From NCBI GenBank assembly GCA_012845835.1, contig JABAKD010000021.1, positions 8,577,006-8,641,005 on the forward strand: a DNA stretch of 64,000 nucleotides. Direction: 5' to 3'. The translations under genes and the position numbers were made by a program. Positions within the stretch are counted from its first letter, which is position 1, and every line of letters starts with the position of its first letter. Below the pieces are notes generated by a model. That model was not told where the DNA came from. It was given only the letters and a program-made list of their open reading frames with translations, and ran no database searches. The stretch comes from Undaria pinnatifida (taxonomy: Eukaryota > Sar > Phaeophyceae > Laminariales > Alariaceae). This document shows positions 43,373-53,734 of this stretch, one piece after another.

Positions 43373-43655
43373 CAACGATAGCCCCCCCCCCCCCCCCCAC
43401 AAAACCTTTCCTTCAACGAAAATTGCCGGTTTGTGAAACCAGCTCCTGGCCGTATCTTCCGAAACGCGGTGCCCCCTGCCACCCCGTCCGACGTCATCGT
43501 TTAATAGTCCATTAAAAAACAAGAAAATATACGGGAACATAACTTCTTTTTTTTTTTCTCGTGGCAATGCAAATCTTAATATTTCCTCGTGTCGAGCACG
43601 AAACGTTCGTCGGTGCAAAATCGCTGGTTTCGGGCGGGGGCTGTCGTAGGGTCGG
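43373..43655 (+). mobile_element. Family A MITE in dynein intron 3
   Basis: AACGATAGCCCCCCC to GGGGGCTGTCGTAGGG, with CCGTATCTTCCGAAACGCGG inside. A 19-base C run lies at the left end. Confidence 0.75.
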
Positions 43656-43839
43656 CCACACGCTACCGCCGTAGAGGCGTACCAGGTACCATATTGTTCT
43701 TGCCTTCCAAGGGCGATCAGTTGAGGAGCTGAGGAGCTAGCTCTGCACGACGCGTGCGACGACAGGGGTAGCCCTTTTGGGGGGGGGGGGGCGGGAAACA
43801 AACAAAAAAAAAGATTCCGAACGACGGGCTCCTTAACCC

Positions 43840-44065
43840 TGATTTCGTCGTTTTTTTTTCTGATCCTCCGGCGGATGGGGAAAACTGCACCAGGTAGCTT
43901 AAGCTCACCACACTTCCGCGTATTTTCATCCACGTCGTGTGTCGATTTTAACTCATTTTACTTTGCGTTCGCAGTCCAGCGCCGCTAGCTGGCGTGTCCT
44001 TCGGTTCCGGCTGTGGCGATTATCGATGGCGCGAGCTGTCCCTACCGGCGTTTTTTTTTTTATTT
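43840..44065 (-). repeat. Diverged repeat shared with 48450-48640 and 57390-57540
   Basis: GATCCTCCGGCGGATGGGG, CACACTTCCGCGTATTTTC, CCAGCGCCGCTAGCTGGCG and TCGATGGCGCGAGCTGTCC recur. An older element end; no coding sense. Confidence 0.6.
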
Positions 44066-44177
44066 CAGTGTTGATGTTTCTTGTACAAGGGGGCCACGAG
44101 TCTGTTTCCCCCCAAGCCGCACTTTTTCAGGCTACTCCCGATAAATACGTTTTTGCCTATTACAAAGCAAAATGCTT

Positions 44178-44325
44178 ACTAATAGCTTAATAATAGCTTA
44201 ATAATAGCTTAATAATAGCTTAATAATAGCTTAATAATAGCTTAATAATAGCTTAATATAGCTTAATATAGCTTAATAATAGCTTAATAATAGCTTAATT
44301 ATAGCTTAATTATAGCTTAATAAAT
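44178..44325. repeat. (TAATAGCTTAA)n array
   Basis: About 14 tandem units of 9-12 bp in dynein intron 3. Confidence 0.95.
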
Positions 44326-44404
44326 ACCTCCCTCTACGGGGTTAGGAGCCTCGGAAGAAAGGAAAAAAAAAAGAAAAAGGTGTCCACACCTCTGGCAATG
44401 TATA

Positions 44405-44480
44405 TATATGGAGTATCACACACAGCTTGCAAAGATGAGTTTCGACAAAATGTTCAATCTCACAGCTGAAGTGTATTTTC
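44405..44480 (+). repeat. Family M core
   Basis: CACAGCTTGCAAAGATGAG, TTTCGACAAAATGTTCAATC and CAGCTGAAGTGTATTTTCG. Confidence 0.75.
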
Positions 44481-44754
44481 GTTTTTATAAAATATATATT
44501 AAACAGAAACGTGCAAACCCGATGGCCTGTATAGGTATTGAAAAAAAAGAAAAAAACAAGACTGATACATCCCGACGATTTCAGATCTTTTTTTTTTCCC
44601 GCTCCAAACAAGTACTCGTGCCTCTATCGTGGGCTCGCGGGCTCAACCGAAAAACTACCCGATAGCATGGAAACACCCAGCGCGTTTTACTGCTGTTCCA
44701 TTCGCGATAATGACTAAGCCATGGAATTTCTCATTGGGTCGCATTTTCATGTTT

Positions 44755-44945
44755 TCTCTTTTTGCAGCGCAGTCCCGACACGGGGGCAAAACACTTGGAG
44801 TTAGACTAGGATCATTCAGGAATTGGAAATGGGTTTAAAAAAGAAGAGGTTTTCTCTTTTAGCAGCGCAGTCCCGACACGGGCGCAAAACGCTTGGAGTT
44901 ACACTAAGATCGTTTCAGGAATTGGAAATGGGTTTAAAAAAGAAG
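44755..44945 (+). repeat. Tandem duplication of about 100 bp
   Basis: TTTTCTCTTTTTGCAGCGCA ... GGAATTGGAAATGGGTTTAA occurs at 44752-44840 and again at 44850-44942, right before the exon 3 donor. Confidence 0.85.
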
Positions 44946-44977
44946 AGTATTATAAAGACAATTATGGGCACCCTTAC

Positions 44978-45363
44978 CGTTGGACGCGTCCGCTCCGTCT
45001 TGCCGCAGGATTCTATCCGGCTCTGCCTGCGCGTCTCCCGCAATTTCGGTCTCATTCTCGCCTTGGTCGCCGCGGGACGGTGTGACAGCAAACCGTCGCC
45101 TCCCACCGAGCGGGACGGCGGTATCACAACCCCTCGTCGCGGGGGCATTGCTCCCGGAATTTCGTTCTTCTCCGATGCCGGGGTTCCCGCTAGGTTCCCC
45201 GTTTTTGATCCGCCTGTGACCGCTTGGGCTGAAGGTAACCCCGCGGTAGCCGCCTCGACGGGGCCGGTCCAGCACTCTCCTGATGATGCTTTCCTGCCAG
45301 GAGGCCGGTAAGACGGCGACGCTCTCCGCAAGGGCGGTGTCGCAGTGTAGGTAGTAGTGGTAC
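44978..45363 (-). CDS. DNAH: Dynein heavy chain exon 3 (YHYYLH stem segment)
   Basis: A 386-nt exon lies between acceptor ACATCAG/GTACCAC and donor CCAACG/GTAAGGG. It enters with one base and leaves in phase 1. It begins YHYYLHCDTALAESVAVLP and goes on with a WQESIIRRVLDRP segment. This resembles the N-terminal dynein heavy chain stem, where inner-arm chains have a Y-Y-x-H segment followed by a W-L-x-x-V helix (family knowledge, from memory). The remaining about 90 residues are polar and low in hydrophobics (GRRRFAVTPSRGDQGENE) and may be a linker. An overlapping frame on the same strand is also open, but it lacks this motif and does not keep phase. An ACAAC array lies just upstream in the intron. 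Confidence 0.65.
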
Positions 45364-45452
45364 CTGATGTTTCGGGCACGAAGTAGTTTTGGTTCGGTAA
45401 GCGTGGCCTTGCGTCGCGCTCGTGCACCAGAACGGGGGCCATACCCACACAA

Positions 45453-45530
45453 CACAGCACAACACAACACAACACAACACAACACAACACAACACAACAC
45501 AGCCCAACCCAACCCAACCCAATCCAAAAC
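45453..45530. repeat. (ACAAC)n array
   Basis: About 15 units, grading into ACCCA units. It lies in intron 2 close to the exon 3 acceptor. Confidence 0.9.
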
Positions 45531-45689
45531 AACACAACAGAACCAGCGCGGTTCGAGAGACGAACGCCAACATCAACGCCAACATCAACGCCAACCTAAC
45601 CCCTAAAACTCCCAGGCAGTCGAAGGCTACTGTGAGCGATACGTAGAGTTAGTAGACCTCAGGGGCATCAGAGGGCAGATGTTAGGGCA

Positions 45690-45940
45690 GAGGGTGAACC
45701 ATTTATTTCCTGAGATTCCTCGAAACTTGCGGAAATTTTACCCCTCTCCATAACAAATTTATTTCTAACGAGGCATCCCATGCTTGGGGTGCAGCGGATT
45801 CCAAGAATTTTCTGAGCTCCTGACACGAGGAGCTCAGTATCTCACCCGACCTAAACATGCCTTCCAAGACAGTCTCTCGCGCGACCCGTTCAACATTTCT
45901 AGGTACTACTAATAGTTCTCGAACAAATATACTCCTACAA
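45690..45940 (-). mobile_element. Family D element, minus orientation
   Basis: GTGCAGCGGATTCCAAGAATT, CTGACACGAGGAGCTCAG, CATGCCTTCCAAGACAG and CGCGACCCGTTCAACATTTC. Confidence 0.65.
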
Positions 45941-45989
45941 AATTGCATGTTAACCGTTAGTGGCGCCCTTCATCACCTGAGGAGCTAAA

Positions 45990-46250
45990 CCGATCAGATC
46001 AGTCAGATCAGTCGGATCTGTCGGATCGGTCAGGTCGGTCAGTCAGATCGGTCAGATCGGTCAGATCGGTCAGATCGGTCAGATCGGTCAGATCGGTCAG
46101 ATCGGTCAGATCGGTCAGATCGGTCAGATCGGTCAGATCGGTCAGATCGGTCAGATCGGTCAGATCGGTCAGATTGGTCAGATCGGTCAGATCGATCAGA
46201 TCGGTCAGATCGGTCAGATCAATCAGATCGGTCAGATCGGTCAGAAACAT
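45990..46250. repeat. (GATCGGTCA)n array, third locus
   Basis: About 25 units, followed by CCCCAAAAGATGCAACG and ACCGCGGGATAACTC, which parallels the sequence following the 12.8 and 13.3 kb arrays. Confidence 0.9.
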
Positions 46251-47339
46251 TTGACCCCAAAAGATGCAACGCTCATATAGCACCGCGGGATAACTCTAAG
46301 GAAAGGAAATGAAAACTTTTATCATACTATAATAAAAAAAAATGAAAAAAATGTCGTAGCCTCGGTGTGTTGTTGCCTTCACATTAAAACCGTTCTCTTC
46401 ACATCATCCCCAACAACATCATCAGTACACACAGAGGTCCGTGCCGATTCTCCATCCTACAGAGATCCAAAATTATGTGCGTCACAGATTGTGAACCAGG
46501 GTAAGCCAAAAACCATCGCCATTCGAGAGCAACGAAAAATCAAGCATATATATATATATATATATTTTTGACAATTTTCGGAGTCAAGGATCGCAAAAAA
46601 AAAACGCTACGACAGTACCCCTCTATTGTTCCGGGCGTTCCAAGAAATTAAGGTATGCGGTTTTTCGCCGAAAACTTTTTTTTTGTTTCTTTTCGGTGAC
46701 GGGGCTTCTTCACCCACCCACCTTAAGCCAGAATCTTCGGAACGCCAATTTTTTCTTTCGCGTTTTTTTTTTATTACAAACTAATTTGTCGTGTATACCT
46801 GGGCCATGTGTTTGTACATCGGGCCATGCTTTCAGCTTGACTCAAAATAAGTATCTGCCCCTCACGAGGCAAAGAGTTCCTAAAGTAATCACCCTCGGAA
46901 AGAAAATGATCCTGCACCCTCTAAAGTTGCATGTGTACACACGTACAACAACAGATCCCCCTCTTTAGGGCGAACTTTGGAGTCCGTTTTGTCGAGAAAA
47001 AAAAGGGGGGGAGGGGGGGGGGGTATATGTTCCAAACGAAAAAATTGTATAGACTTTGGCAAGCAAGAGGTCGCCGAGATGTTTCCATACTTCGAATTAT
47101 TTTATGAGCTTTCTCTCTCGTTTGTTCTTTTTTTGTTTTTCATCACTCCACGTTCATTGTCGAGGGGAAAAAAAAAAAAGGCTTTGAAAACCTATCCAGG
47201 GTGTGTGTGCTACCTTTGCTTGTTGACGATATACATATATCCCCCCGCCCTATACACACGCTGCTGTAGACCATTCACCCAACTCCATTTATTGTTAGAA
47301 AAGAGGCGCGGAAGTGCGGAGTCATCCGACGATAGACTA

Positions 47340-47545
47340 GGTGGGTTGATGCAACTTTTGGTAGGCCAACACGAACTTGACCGGTTGGCATGATGATAAT
47401 TTTAGGAGTATTGTTGTTCTAGGACTACTAACGAACTAGAAAGAATGTTGGTCGGGTTGCGCGAACGAGCGAATGTCTTCGAAGGCATGTTTTGGGTGGG
47501 TGACATGTTGACTTCGGTGCACCCCCAGCGGGGGATGGCTCACGT
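47340..47545 (+). mobile_element. Family D element
   Basis: GAACTTGACCGGTTGGC, TGTTGGTCGGGTTGCGCG, TCTTCGAAGGCATGTTTTGGG and CCCCCAGCGGGGGATGGCTC. Confidence 0.65.
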
Positions 47546-47549
47546 GCGC

Positions 47550-47872
47550 CAACCATTATTTTTGCCTTCTGAGGGTGGTCGCGTTTTTTTTTTGCCTTCT
47601 GAGGATAGTCACTTTGTTTTGCCTTTTGAGAGTGGTGGCTTGAGGAGCGTCCGAGGGTGGTCGCTTCTTCTTCTTTCTGAGGGTGGTGGCTTGAGGAGCT
47701 TCTGAGGGTGGCCACTGTTCTTTCCTTCTGAGGGTGGTCAACTGAGGAGTTTCTGAGGGTGGTCACGTTTCTTTTTTTCCCTCTTGAGGGTGGTCACTTG
47801 TTTGCCTTCTGAGGGTGGTCATTTGTTTGCCTTCTGAGGGTGGTCACTTTTTTTGCGATCTGAGGGCGGTAG
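47550..47872 (+). repeat. Irregular array of about 25-30-bp units
   Basis: TTGCCTTCTGAGGGTGGTCAC in about eleven variants. Frames over it are artefacts. Confidence 0.85.
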
Positions 47873-48449
47873 CTAATAAACTACTCTATACCCCACCCAA
47901 AGTCTTGTGCGCCCACACGGATCAACTGAAGTAAGCGTTGGATTAGATGAGGCCTCCAGCCCCAGCAGGAGGGAGCGCTTGCCCGGGATAAACTCTGCGC
48001 CTAAAGTGCGCTCTCAGCGCCGCGCCTATCCAAGAAAAAAACAAACCTAACAGATGTTTCCATAGACACATCTCTCGGCGACTGCATTCCTAACCTGCTG
48101 TCAAGAAAAGGCGGCTTCCAAAGTCGTCCCCGAGAGGGTATGTATATATTTTTGTTGTTGTAACACGCCAGAAAAATCACGGTACAACTGCTGTGAGGGA
48201 CACTAAAAAACGAAACAAATACCAGTCCGCATAATTTGCTTGCTTTCGCTAGACAAGAGAAGGGGGGAGGGGTGGGGGGGGGGGGGGGGGGGTAAAAAAA
48301 CAACTGAGATTAAAGAAAATTACATTAAGCTAAAAGTAAAGCTGTGACACTTTCTTTGTTCGCCATGTGTGATCACAGCCCCTTCTGGTTCGTATTTTTA
48401 CTTAGACCTGTGGGAGCGTGGTGTGCCTCTTGTTTCCTTTGTCTTTTTT

Positions 48450-48640
48450 TTTATCCTCCGGCGGGTGAGCAAAGATATAGCTTAAGCTCAACACACTCCC
48501 GCGCATTTTCTTTGCGGGTCGTGCGTCAATTTAACTCAATTGCGTCCGTTCGCAATCGAATCCAGCGCTAGCTGGCGTATCCTTCGGTTCCCGCGGTAGC
48601 GACAGCGCGAGCTGTCCGTGCCGGCGGTCACGGTTACTAC
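48450..48640 (-). repeat. Diverged repeat (see 43840-44065)
   Basis: ATCCTCCGGCGGGTGAGC, GCGCTAGCTGGCGTATCC and GACAGCGCGAGCTGTCC. Confidence 0.6.
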
Positions 48641-48737
48641 TGCTACTAGCCGCGGTAGGTGTGATGTGTCATTTTCTCTCTTCTGTTTTGTTTCCACCCG
48701 ATAAAACCTTCCAAAAAAGGCCATCAAAACCGCACAC

Positions 48738-48840
48738 CTTTCGGAGTCTGCCTCTGGCCTCCCGTCGCTTCCTCCATCGGACGTAAAGTCTACAGCTCCC
48801 TGCACGTTTGCGGTATCGATACCGCCCTCCATTCTTTCTC
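48738..48840 (-). CDS. DNAH: Dynein heavy chain exon 2 (short)
   Basis: A 103-nt exon lies between acceptor CACAAG/GAGAAAG and donor GAAAG/GTGTGC. It enters with two bases of a codon, which completes the phase-1 end of exon 1, and leaves in phase 2, which is completed by the first base of exon 3. It encodes about 34 residues around MEGGIDTANVQGAVDF, ending ADSER. No family motif is seen in it alone. Its support is splice signals, coding-like composition and phase agreement on both sides. The flanking sequence is repeat-derived, which makes this island stand out. Confidence 0.45.
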
Positions 48841-49129
48841 CTTGTGGGACCCATGCACAGCGATAAACAAAGAGGAGAAGCGCGTTCTCACGACGGTGTG
48901 TGGGTATACAGCAGCACGGTTGAGTTACAGGCTACGCAAGTATCTGTCCCCGCAGCGTTTTCCATTGGAGCCGGATGCTGAGCTTATGTTAGTACCACGC
49001 GTTGTTTCGTATTGGCTGGCCGAGATGCTGTGACCGTCAACTACAACCCGCGCTGCCGCCCGTCGAAGCCGGCGTGCGCCTCAGCTAGCGCTGTGTTGTG
49101 ACTGGAGTCAGCTCACGGCAACAGTTTCA

Positions 49130-49372
49130 ATCTTTGGCTTAGCTAATCTTTCTGGGCGGTTGAGCGTCCTTGCGTGCGAAACTATCGGTGAGCATGACAA
49201 CACTACGACAATAATTGCGCTAGGACTAGCGCACAGATGTGTTGGTCGGGTCGCGCGAATGAATGTCTTCGAAGGCATGTTTAGGTCGGGTGAGATTTTG
49301 AGCTAGCTCCTCACGATAGGGGCTCAGAAAATTGTTAGAATTTGCTGCACCCCTGGTGGGGCGTGACTCACT
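49130..49372 (+). mobile_element. Family D element in dynein intron 1
   Basis: TTTCTGGGCGGTTGAGCG, AGATGTGTTGGTCGGGTCGC, GTCTTCGAAGGCATGTTTAGG and CCCCTGGTGGGGCGTGACTC. Confidence 0.7.
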
Positions 49373-49530
49373 GCAACAAGCTGACACGCGGCACACGTGA
49401 TAGTACGTGCCGAAGTGCGACGGCCTGACGCTTTATTTTCAGTTTTTACTCCATCCACCAGAGGACTCGAAAAGACAAAAGCTACGAACCATCCCCAATT
49501 CGTTCGGGGAAGAATAGCACCAGCGCTTAC

Positions 49531-51440
49531 CGGAGCTGAGGCATTTGCTTGGGCCACCACTCCCGCAAAAAGGAGGCATTATCGGTGGGCACCGCTGTGT
49601 CGCAGTTTGTTCTCCATCGAGAGGAATCCGCAGCTTTGGAGACATCGCGAGGGGAAAATCTACCGGCATCCCCACCCCATGCTCGGCCCACGATACCGCC
49701 GGACGCGTTCCCCCAGCACAACGGCTGCGGAAGCCTTCGCCTTGCGAGCTATGTCCGGTTTCGTTTAAGGGGGTGATGGTCCCACCGTTGTGGCCGTCTT
49801 CACGTCGGGAGATGTTTTTCCTGGCTTCTCCGCTACCAGGGTTCCCTTGAGCGCGAGCGCTACCGGACGGAGCAAGGATGCAGTCGGGGGTGTTTCCTCC
49901 CGCTCTAATCTGATTAACGGAGACGGCGTTATCATCATCCATGAAGCGCCCCGCTTTCGCGGGTGGGGGTGGGTCGTTCTTGTCCGGGAGCGTTATTCTC
50001 CGACAGCCACGGCTGTCCCCCCTTGGTGCGCTCGGTGCGGTTATCGCGCGTCGGGCACCCTGCTTCCTCTCCGAAGCATCAGCTGATACGGCTGATACAA
50101 CCTTCCAATCTACCTTTTCCGAGCCGTAGGCTGAGACGGCCGACACAGCTCTTCGACCATTCAGCACCTCCCCCCGCACGCCTGGCTTGGCCAAGCTTTT
50201 CCCTCTCCGTGGGGACAACACGGTAGCACCGTGGGATAACAAGAAACAACAGTCACCGTCACCAATTTTTGCGTAGGAATTCTTATCCTTCTGCCTCCAA
50301 CCAACGCCACCGTGGCTGGGGTCGACGAATAGACCTTGCGCTGCCGGACTGTAGTGACTGGCAAGCCTCTCGACCACGCTGAGCTCAACTCCTCTTGGGG
50401 AGAGTCGCGCCTCTTCGACCGCTTTTCCACCGGCTCTTCCCACCCCGCCTCCAACCCCACCCACCGCAACTCCACTGGCGCTGACTCCAACCACACCTCT
50501 AACCCCACCCACCACTTTTCCGCCAATTCCGACGCCGGTTTCCATCCCATCCCCCACCCGACCCGCCGAGGTTCTCCCCAATCCCGCCCCACCCCCATCA
50601 TAAGGTGTGAGGGCAAGGCGCGGTGATATGGTCGAAACAAGAGACCCCTGGAGTCTGGCATGGACGTCGATTATTGGCGGGAGAGCCGCGACTGCTGACA
50701 GGAGGCGTAGGGGCGGCACGGTCGATCGTATTCTGCTCCGGCCTCTAGCCCCCCCAATCGGCGATCCAGACCCCGTGCCTCGGGTGTTTGTGTCGAGGAA
50801 TTGAGGGCTGATGTTGTTTTCAGCGGTGGCGGTTGTGTTGTCGTTCTGTGTGCCACTCCCATTTCTAGCGGTGCTGTTTGTGTGAGGTGTTGGGGGATGG
50901 CTGTTGGTTACGGCGGTACTGCTGGCGTTGGCGTTTGGAGCATCGGATTTCGTTCCAGGTGCACCGATCACGCTAGCGTTTCGAGCATAATCGCCATTAC
51001 ATACAGGGGGGGCACCCCTCGTGTCCCCTTTTCGACTGGGAAAGTTCTCTTTTCCGGAGGTGTCGTTTGTGACGGCGGTGATAGCATCATGACTCCTCTT
51101 TCCAGCGGTACCGTTTGTGCGGGGATCTAGCGCGTCACAACGTTTCCATTCACGAGTGCCGTTAGAGTCGGCGTTGAGCGGAGCACCGTAAATCTCCTTT
51201 CCCGCGCCAGGTGGCGCTGCTGGTGAAAAGTTAGGACTCATTCGCGCCAATCTCGCTGCTTTCGTGGATGCTGTGGACACGACACCAGGGTTCCACACGC
51301 GCATGGCCTGGACAGCGCTCCTGTCTGGCATATCCTCTTCGCCTTCTACCCCCTCCGGGGCAAGGTACTGGTCGCCTTGGGTATTCCGCAGCGAATTAAG
51401 GAGAAAACTTGTCTCCCGTGTTCGTGCCAGGGCGAGCTTC
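49531..51440 (-). CDS. DNAH: Dynein heavy chain exon 1 (disordered N-terminal region)
   Basis: An open frame of about 640 codons runs from 51457 to a donor CTCCG/GTAAGCG at 49531, phase 1. No in-frame ATG is seen before codon 43 (ATG at 51331-51329). Translation therefore starts there, or the exon is entered through the acceptor-like AAG near 51440. The product is Ser/Pro/Gly/Asn-rich and looks disordered, with a start like MPDRSAVQAMRVWNPG and a serine/proline segment ARMSPNFSPAAPP. No catalytic motif is visible, and no dynein homology can be claimed for this part on its own. It is assigned because its phase joins exon 2 and because nothing else on this strand separates them. It could instead be an unrelated upstream gene. 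A related segment lies at 51690-51800. Confidence 0.55.
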
Positions 51441-51689
51441 GACCAATCCCAGGACAACCAAATCGCAGATCAGCCAATCACATTTCAAGAAAAGCACAGG
51501 TCAGCCGAATCACAAGCCGGGTGAGAGTGGGAGGTTCGGTTAGAGTTGGGGCGCGGTTTTGAGTGCGTTTTGTTCGTGTACCGCGCACTTTTTACAACAA
51601 CAGAAGTATTTCCATCCCGCTGTGGTGACAGTTCATCTGAATAACATGCTGCTGCTGGGGGGGGGGGGGGGGGGGGATACCCTGACCGC

Positions 51690-51800
51690 CTGAGGCCTCC
51701 CGCGGCGAGCTTAAGAGATACTTCGTCTCTTGTGATCGCGCCAGGGCGAGCTTCATCAAAGAAACCGCGATTCGGCCGGTTGAGGATGGAAGGTGACAAC
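51690..51800 (-). pseudogene. Diverged duplicate of the start of dynein exon 1
   Basis: The minus strand reads LMKLALARSQETKYLLSSPR, parallel to WSKLALARTRETSFLLNSLR at the start of the exon 1 frame. Both are preceded by a GAAG that could be a splice acceptor (GAAG/CTCGCC). A run of about 17 G on the plus strand follows. It is either an alternative first exon or a dead tandem duplicate. Confidence 0.5.
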
Positions 51801-52267
51801 GGGGTGGGGGAGCTCCTACGTCTGGCATGAATGCATATAGCTGTGTCAGTGGGGCTTCGAGGGTGAAAAAAAATCCGAACAGTTGCCGGTGCACTGCACT
51901 GGTGTGCAAAGATAGCTGTCAGTTGACGATCTATTTATGGCGCGACATTACCAAGGCCACCGTTTCATAGAATCGACGAGCACGAAAAAGCTGAAACATA
52001 GAAATACTGAATCCTATGCGCGATAAAGATGAAGGCACATACCGGGAGGGAGAAAATAAGAAAATAATAATATGACCACGGCTTGTTTGTCCAGAAGGTC
52101 GCTGAGGGTAAACTAACGCCTATCACGACTTTGAGCTGGAGAGTGAAAGTGATTATCCAAAAGAAAAGGAAGGAAGATTATACCCTCATTTTTCCCTGCC
52201 AAGTTTTGGGCCGCGCGCGCGAGTGGCTCGGTGCCTAGCGATTAAAAAAACGGCCTAAAAAAAGCGT

Positions 52268-52678
52268 GTGCATCATAAGCGCAATATATACAAACGTTTC
52301 CATCGTGGTGCATGTCGTGAAACCGAAAAACGTGTAGTTGTACGAGTAGCGGTGTTTGCAACTGTTAATTCGAACAGAGTTGGGTCAAGACATGAGCTGA
52401 TGTCCTCTTTCGAGAGAGACGTTAACCAACCATGCAACAGTTTCTATTCAGCCATGGAATCTTTATTTAATCGAATCATACTAACTCGAGACAGTATTAA
52501 TAATGAATTTCCCATGTTCGAGGGATACATGTACTGCATGGACGGGTGTGTGTGGAAATTAACCCCTACGAAATCAATCAAGACATTCATTAATAGCCAC
52601 GTTCAAGGGAGAAGACATCCAAAATTAACAGCCATGATAGTGTTGAAAGCAACCAACCTACTAACAACTCAAGGCTAA
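52268..52678 (+). CDS. Unrecognised ORF of about 136 codons
   Basis: The open frame ends TAA at 52678 and is AT-richer than most of the window. It contains RHELMSSFERDVNQPCNSFY, then IILTRDSINNEFPMFEGYMY, CMDGCVWKLTP and SHVQGRRHPKLTAMIVLKA. No ATG precedes the first coding-like part; a start at ATG 52398 or 52452, or entry by splicing, is possible. It has no low-complexity tracts and no repeat match here. Like the OTU ORF it may belong to a mobile element or virus-derived insert, but no motif shows this. Confidence 0.4.
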   Translation: MHHKRNIYKRFHRGACRETEKRVVVRVAVFATVNSNRVGSRHELMSSFERDVNQPCNSFYSAMESLFNRIILTRDSINNEFPMFEGYMYCMDGCVWKLTPTKSIKTFINSHVQGRRHPKLTAMIVLKATNLLTTQG

Positions 52679-52888
52679 CCCATCCCACAAAAAAACAAGG
52701 TTTGAAATACAAAAAAAAGAACATGGTACGAGCGAAAACATATCTGTAATATCACTGTTTCGCTGGGTTTTTTTGTTGGTTGGCTTTGGCCTTGTTGATT
52801 CAATTGTGACGTTCGTCGCTTCAATGCCATTATTGCATGTTCCTACCCAACGCGTACCACCCAATGCTGTTATCTAGCGAAACACGGG

Positions 52889-53330
52889 TACAGTAGGGGT
52901 CCTCCAACAAGGCGGTCTGAGTAAGGCGGTATCCCGATACAAGGCGGTCCACATCGCTTGGCGCGATGGGAGAATAACACTCATAACCTGGAACAAATAA
53001 GGCGGTTTCCCTCTAGAAGGCGGCCATATTGCTCTGGGTTCCCCAACAAGGGGATCTGAGTAAGGCGATGTCCCGATACAAGGCGGTCCAAATCGCTTGG
53101 CGCGACCTGAGAATGTCACTCATAACTTGGAACGAATACGGCGGCTTCCCCCAATAAGGCGGTCAAATTTCTCTGGTGACCCCAACAAGGCGGTCTGAGT
53201 AAGGCGGTATCCCGATATAAGGCGGTCCAATCGCTTGGCGCGACCGGAGAATTGCACTCATAACTCGGAATCAACAAGGCGGCTTCCCCCGATATGGCGG
53301 TCATATTGCTCGGGCACACCACCGACTTAC
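52889..53330 (+). mobile_element. Family G (pogo-type terminus) element with internal about 138-bp repeats
   Basis: It starts TACAGTAGGGGTCCTCC at about 52889. Three units of AAGGCGGTCTGAGTAAGGCG and ATCGCTTGGCGCGA follow, spaced about 138 bp. The right end is unclear, perhaps near CAACCCCTATATAG (53337). No transposase frame. Confidence 0.65.
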
Positions 53331-53424
53331 TGGGCCAACCCCTATATAGTGCTGCTGTAGCGGTGCTGAGTCGCTGAAAAAGAAAGCGCTTCACAAACGC
53401 GACCCGCCTTAGCGTTAGGTATAT

Positions 53425-53630
53425 GGCGGCCACAGACGGCTAAAGAGGAGGGAGACAAGATGAGGATTTTTTTGTGGTATATGGAAGAAGCATGCTGATC
53501 GCCTCAGGTGCAGGAGATGTCTCTATTCGGAATAGGAACGGTGTTTCCGTCTCGAAACGGGATGCGGGGTCAACGGCTAAATGACTAAGGCAAGCAACAA
53601 ATGTGTACGCCCCCCCTTAACATGCCCCCC
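53425..53630 (+). repeat. Family P copy 2
   Basis: GGCGGCCACAGACGGCTAAAG, GGAGATGTCTCTATTCGGAA and AAGGCAAGCAACAAATGTGT; compare 34835-35045. Confidence 0.75.
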
Positions 53631-53734
53631 CCTTAATATGTCCCACGTAACATTCCCCCCCCTCAACATGCCCCCTTTAACATTCCCCCCTCAACATGCC
53701 CCCCTTAACATCCCCCCCCCCTCTATCGTAGCTT

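Larger units (their letters stand above)
1516..51440 (-). other. DNAH: Axonemal dynein heavy chain gene, 5' part (12-13 exons, continues past the left edge)
   Basis: This is a gene-level entry for the minus-strand exons listed separately. The exons were found as unique, coding-like islands with acceptor (pyrimidine tract plus AG) and donor (GT) signals. Read right to left, their phases match at every junction (1, 2, 1, 1, 2, 0, 0, 0, 1, 2, 2, then 1). The joined product follows the dynein N-terminal stem: a YHYYLH segment, an RLGI segment, a pre-FF helix, a PPVF segment, an LPRV segment, then the LLVVNCEDI segment. Axonemal dynein heavy chains are motor ATPases that slide doublet microtubules in cilia and flagella. 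Only the tail is seen; the AAA ring would lie beyond the left edge. Introns 1-12 are about 0.69, 3.4, 1.7, 4.6, 13.9, 0.9, 1.2, 2.2, 3.1, 9.1, 0.34 and 3.4 kb. The exact isoform is not decided; an inner-arm type is my guess. Confidence 0.7.

Noticed and set aside
44823-45311. Plus-strand frame over exon 3
   Set aside because: It begins in a tandem duplication and has no motif; the minus strand has the YHYYLH segment and both splice sites.
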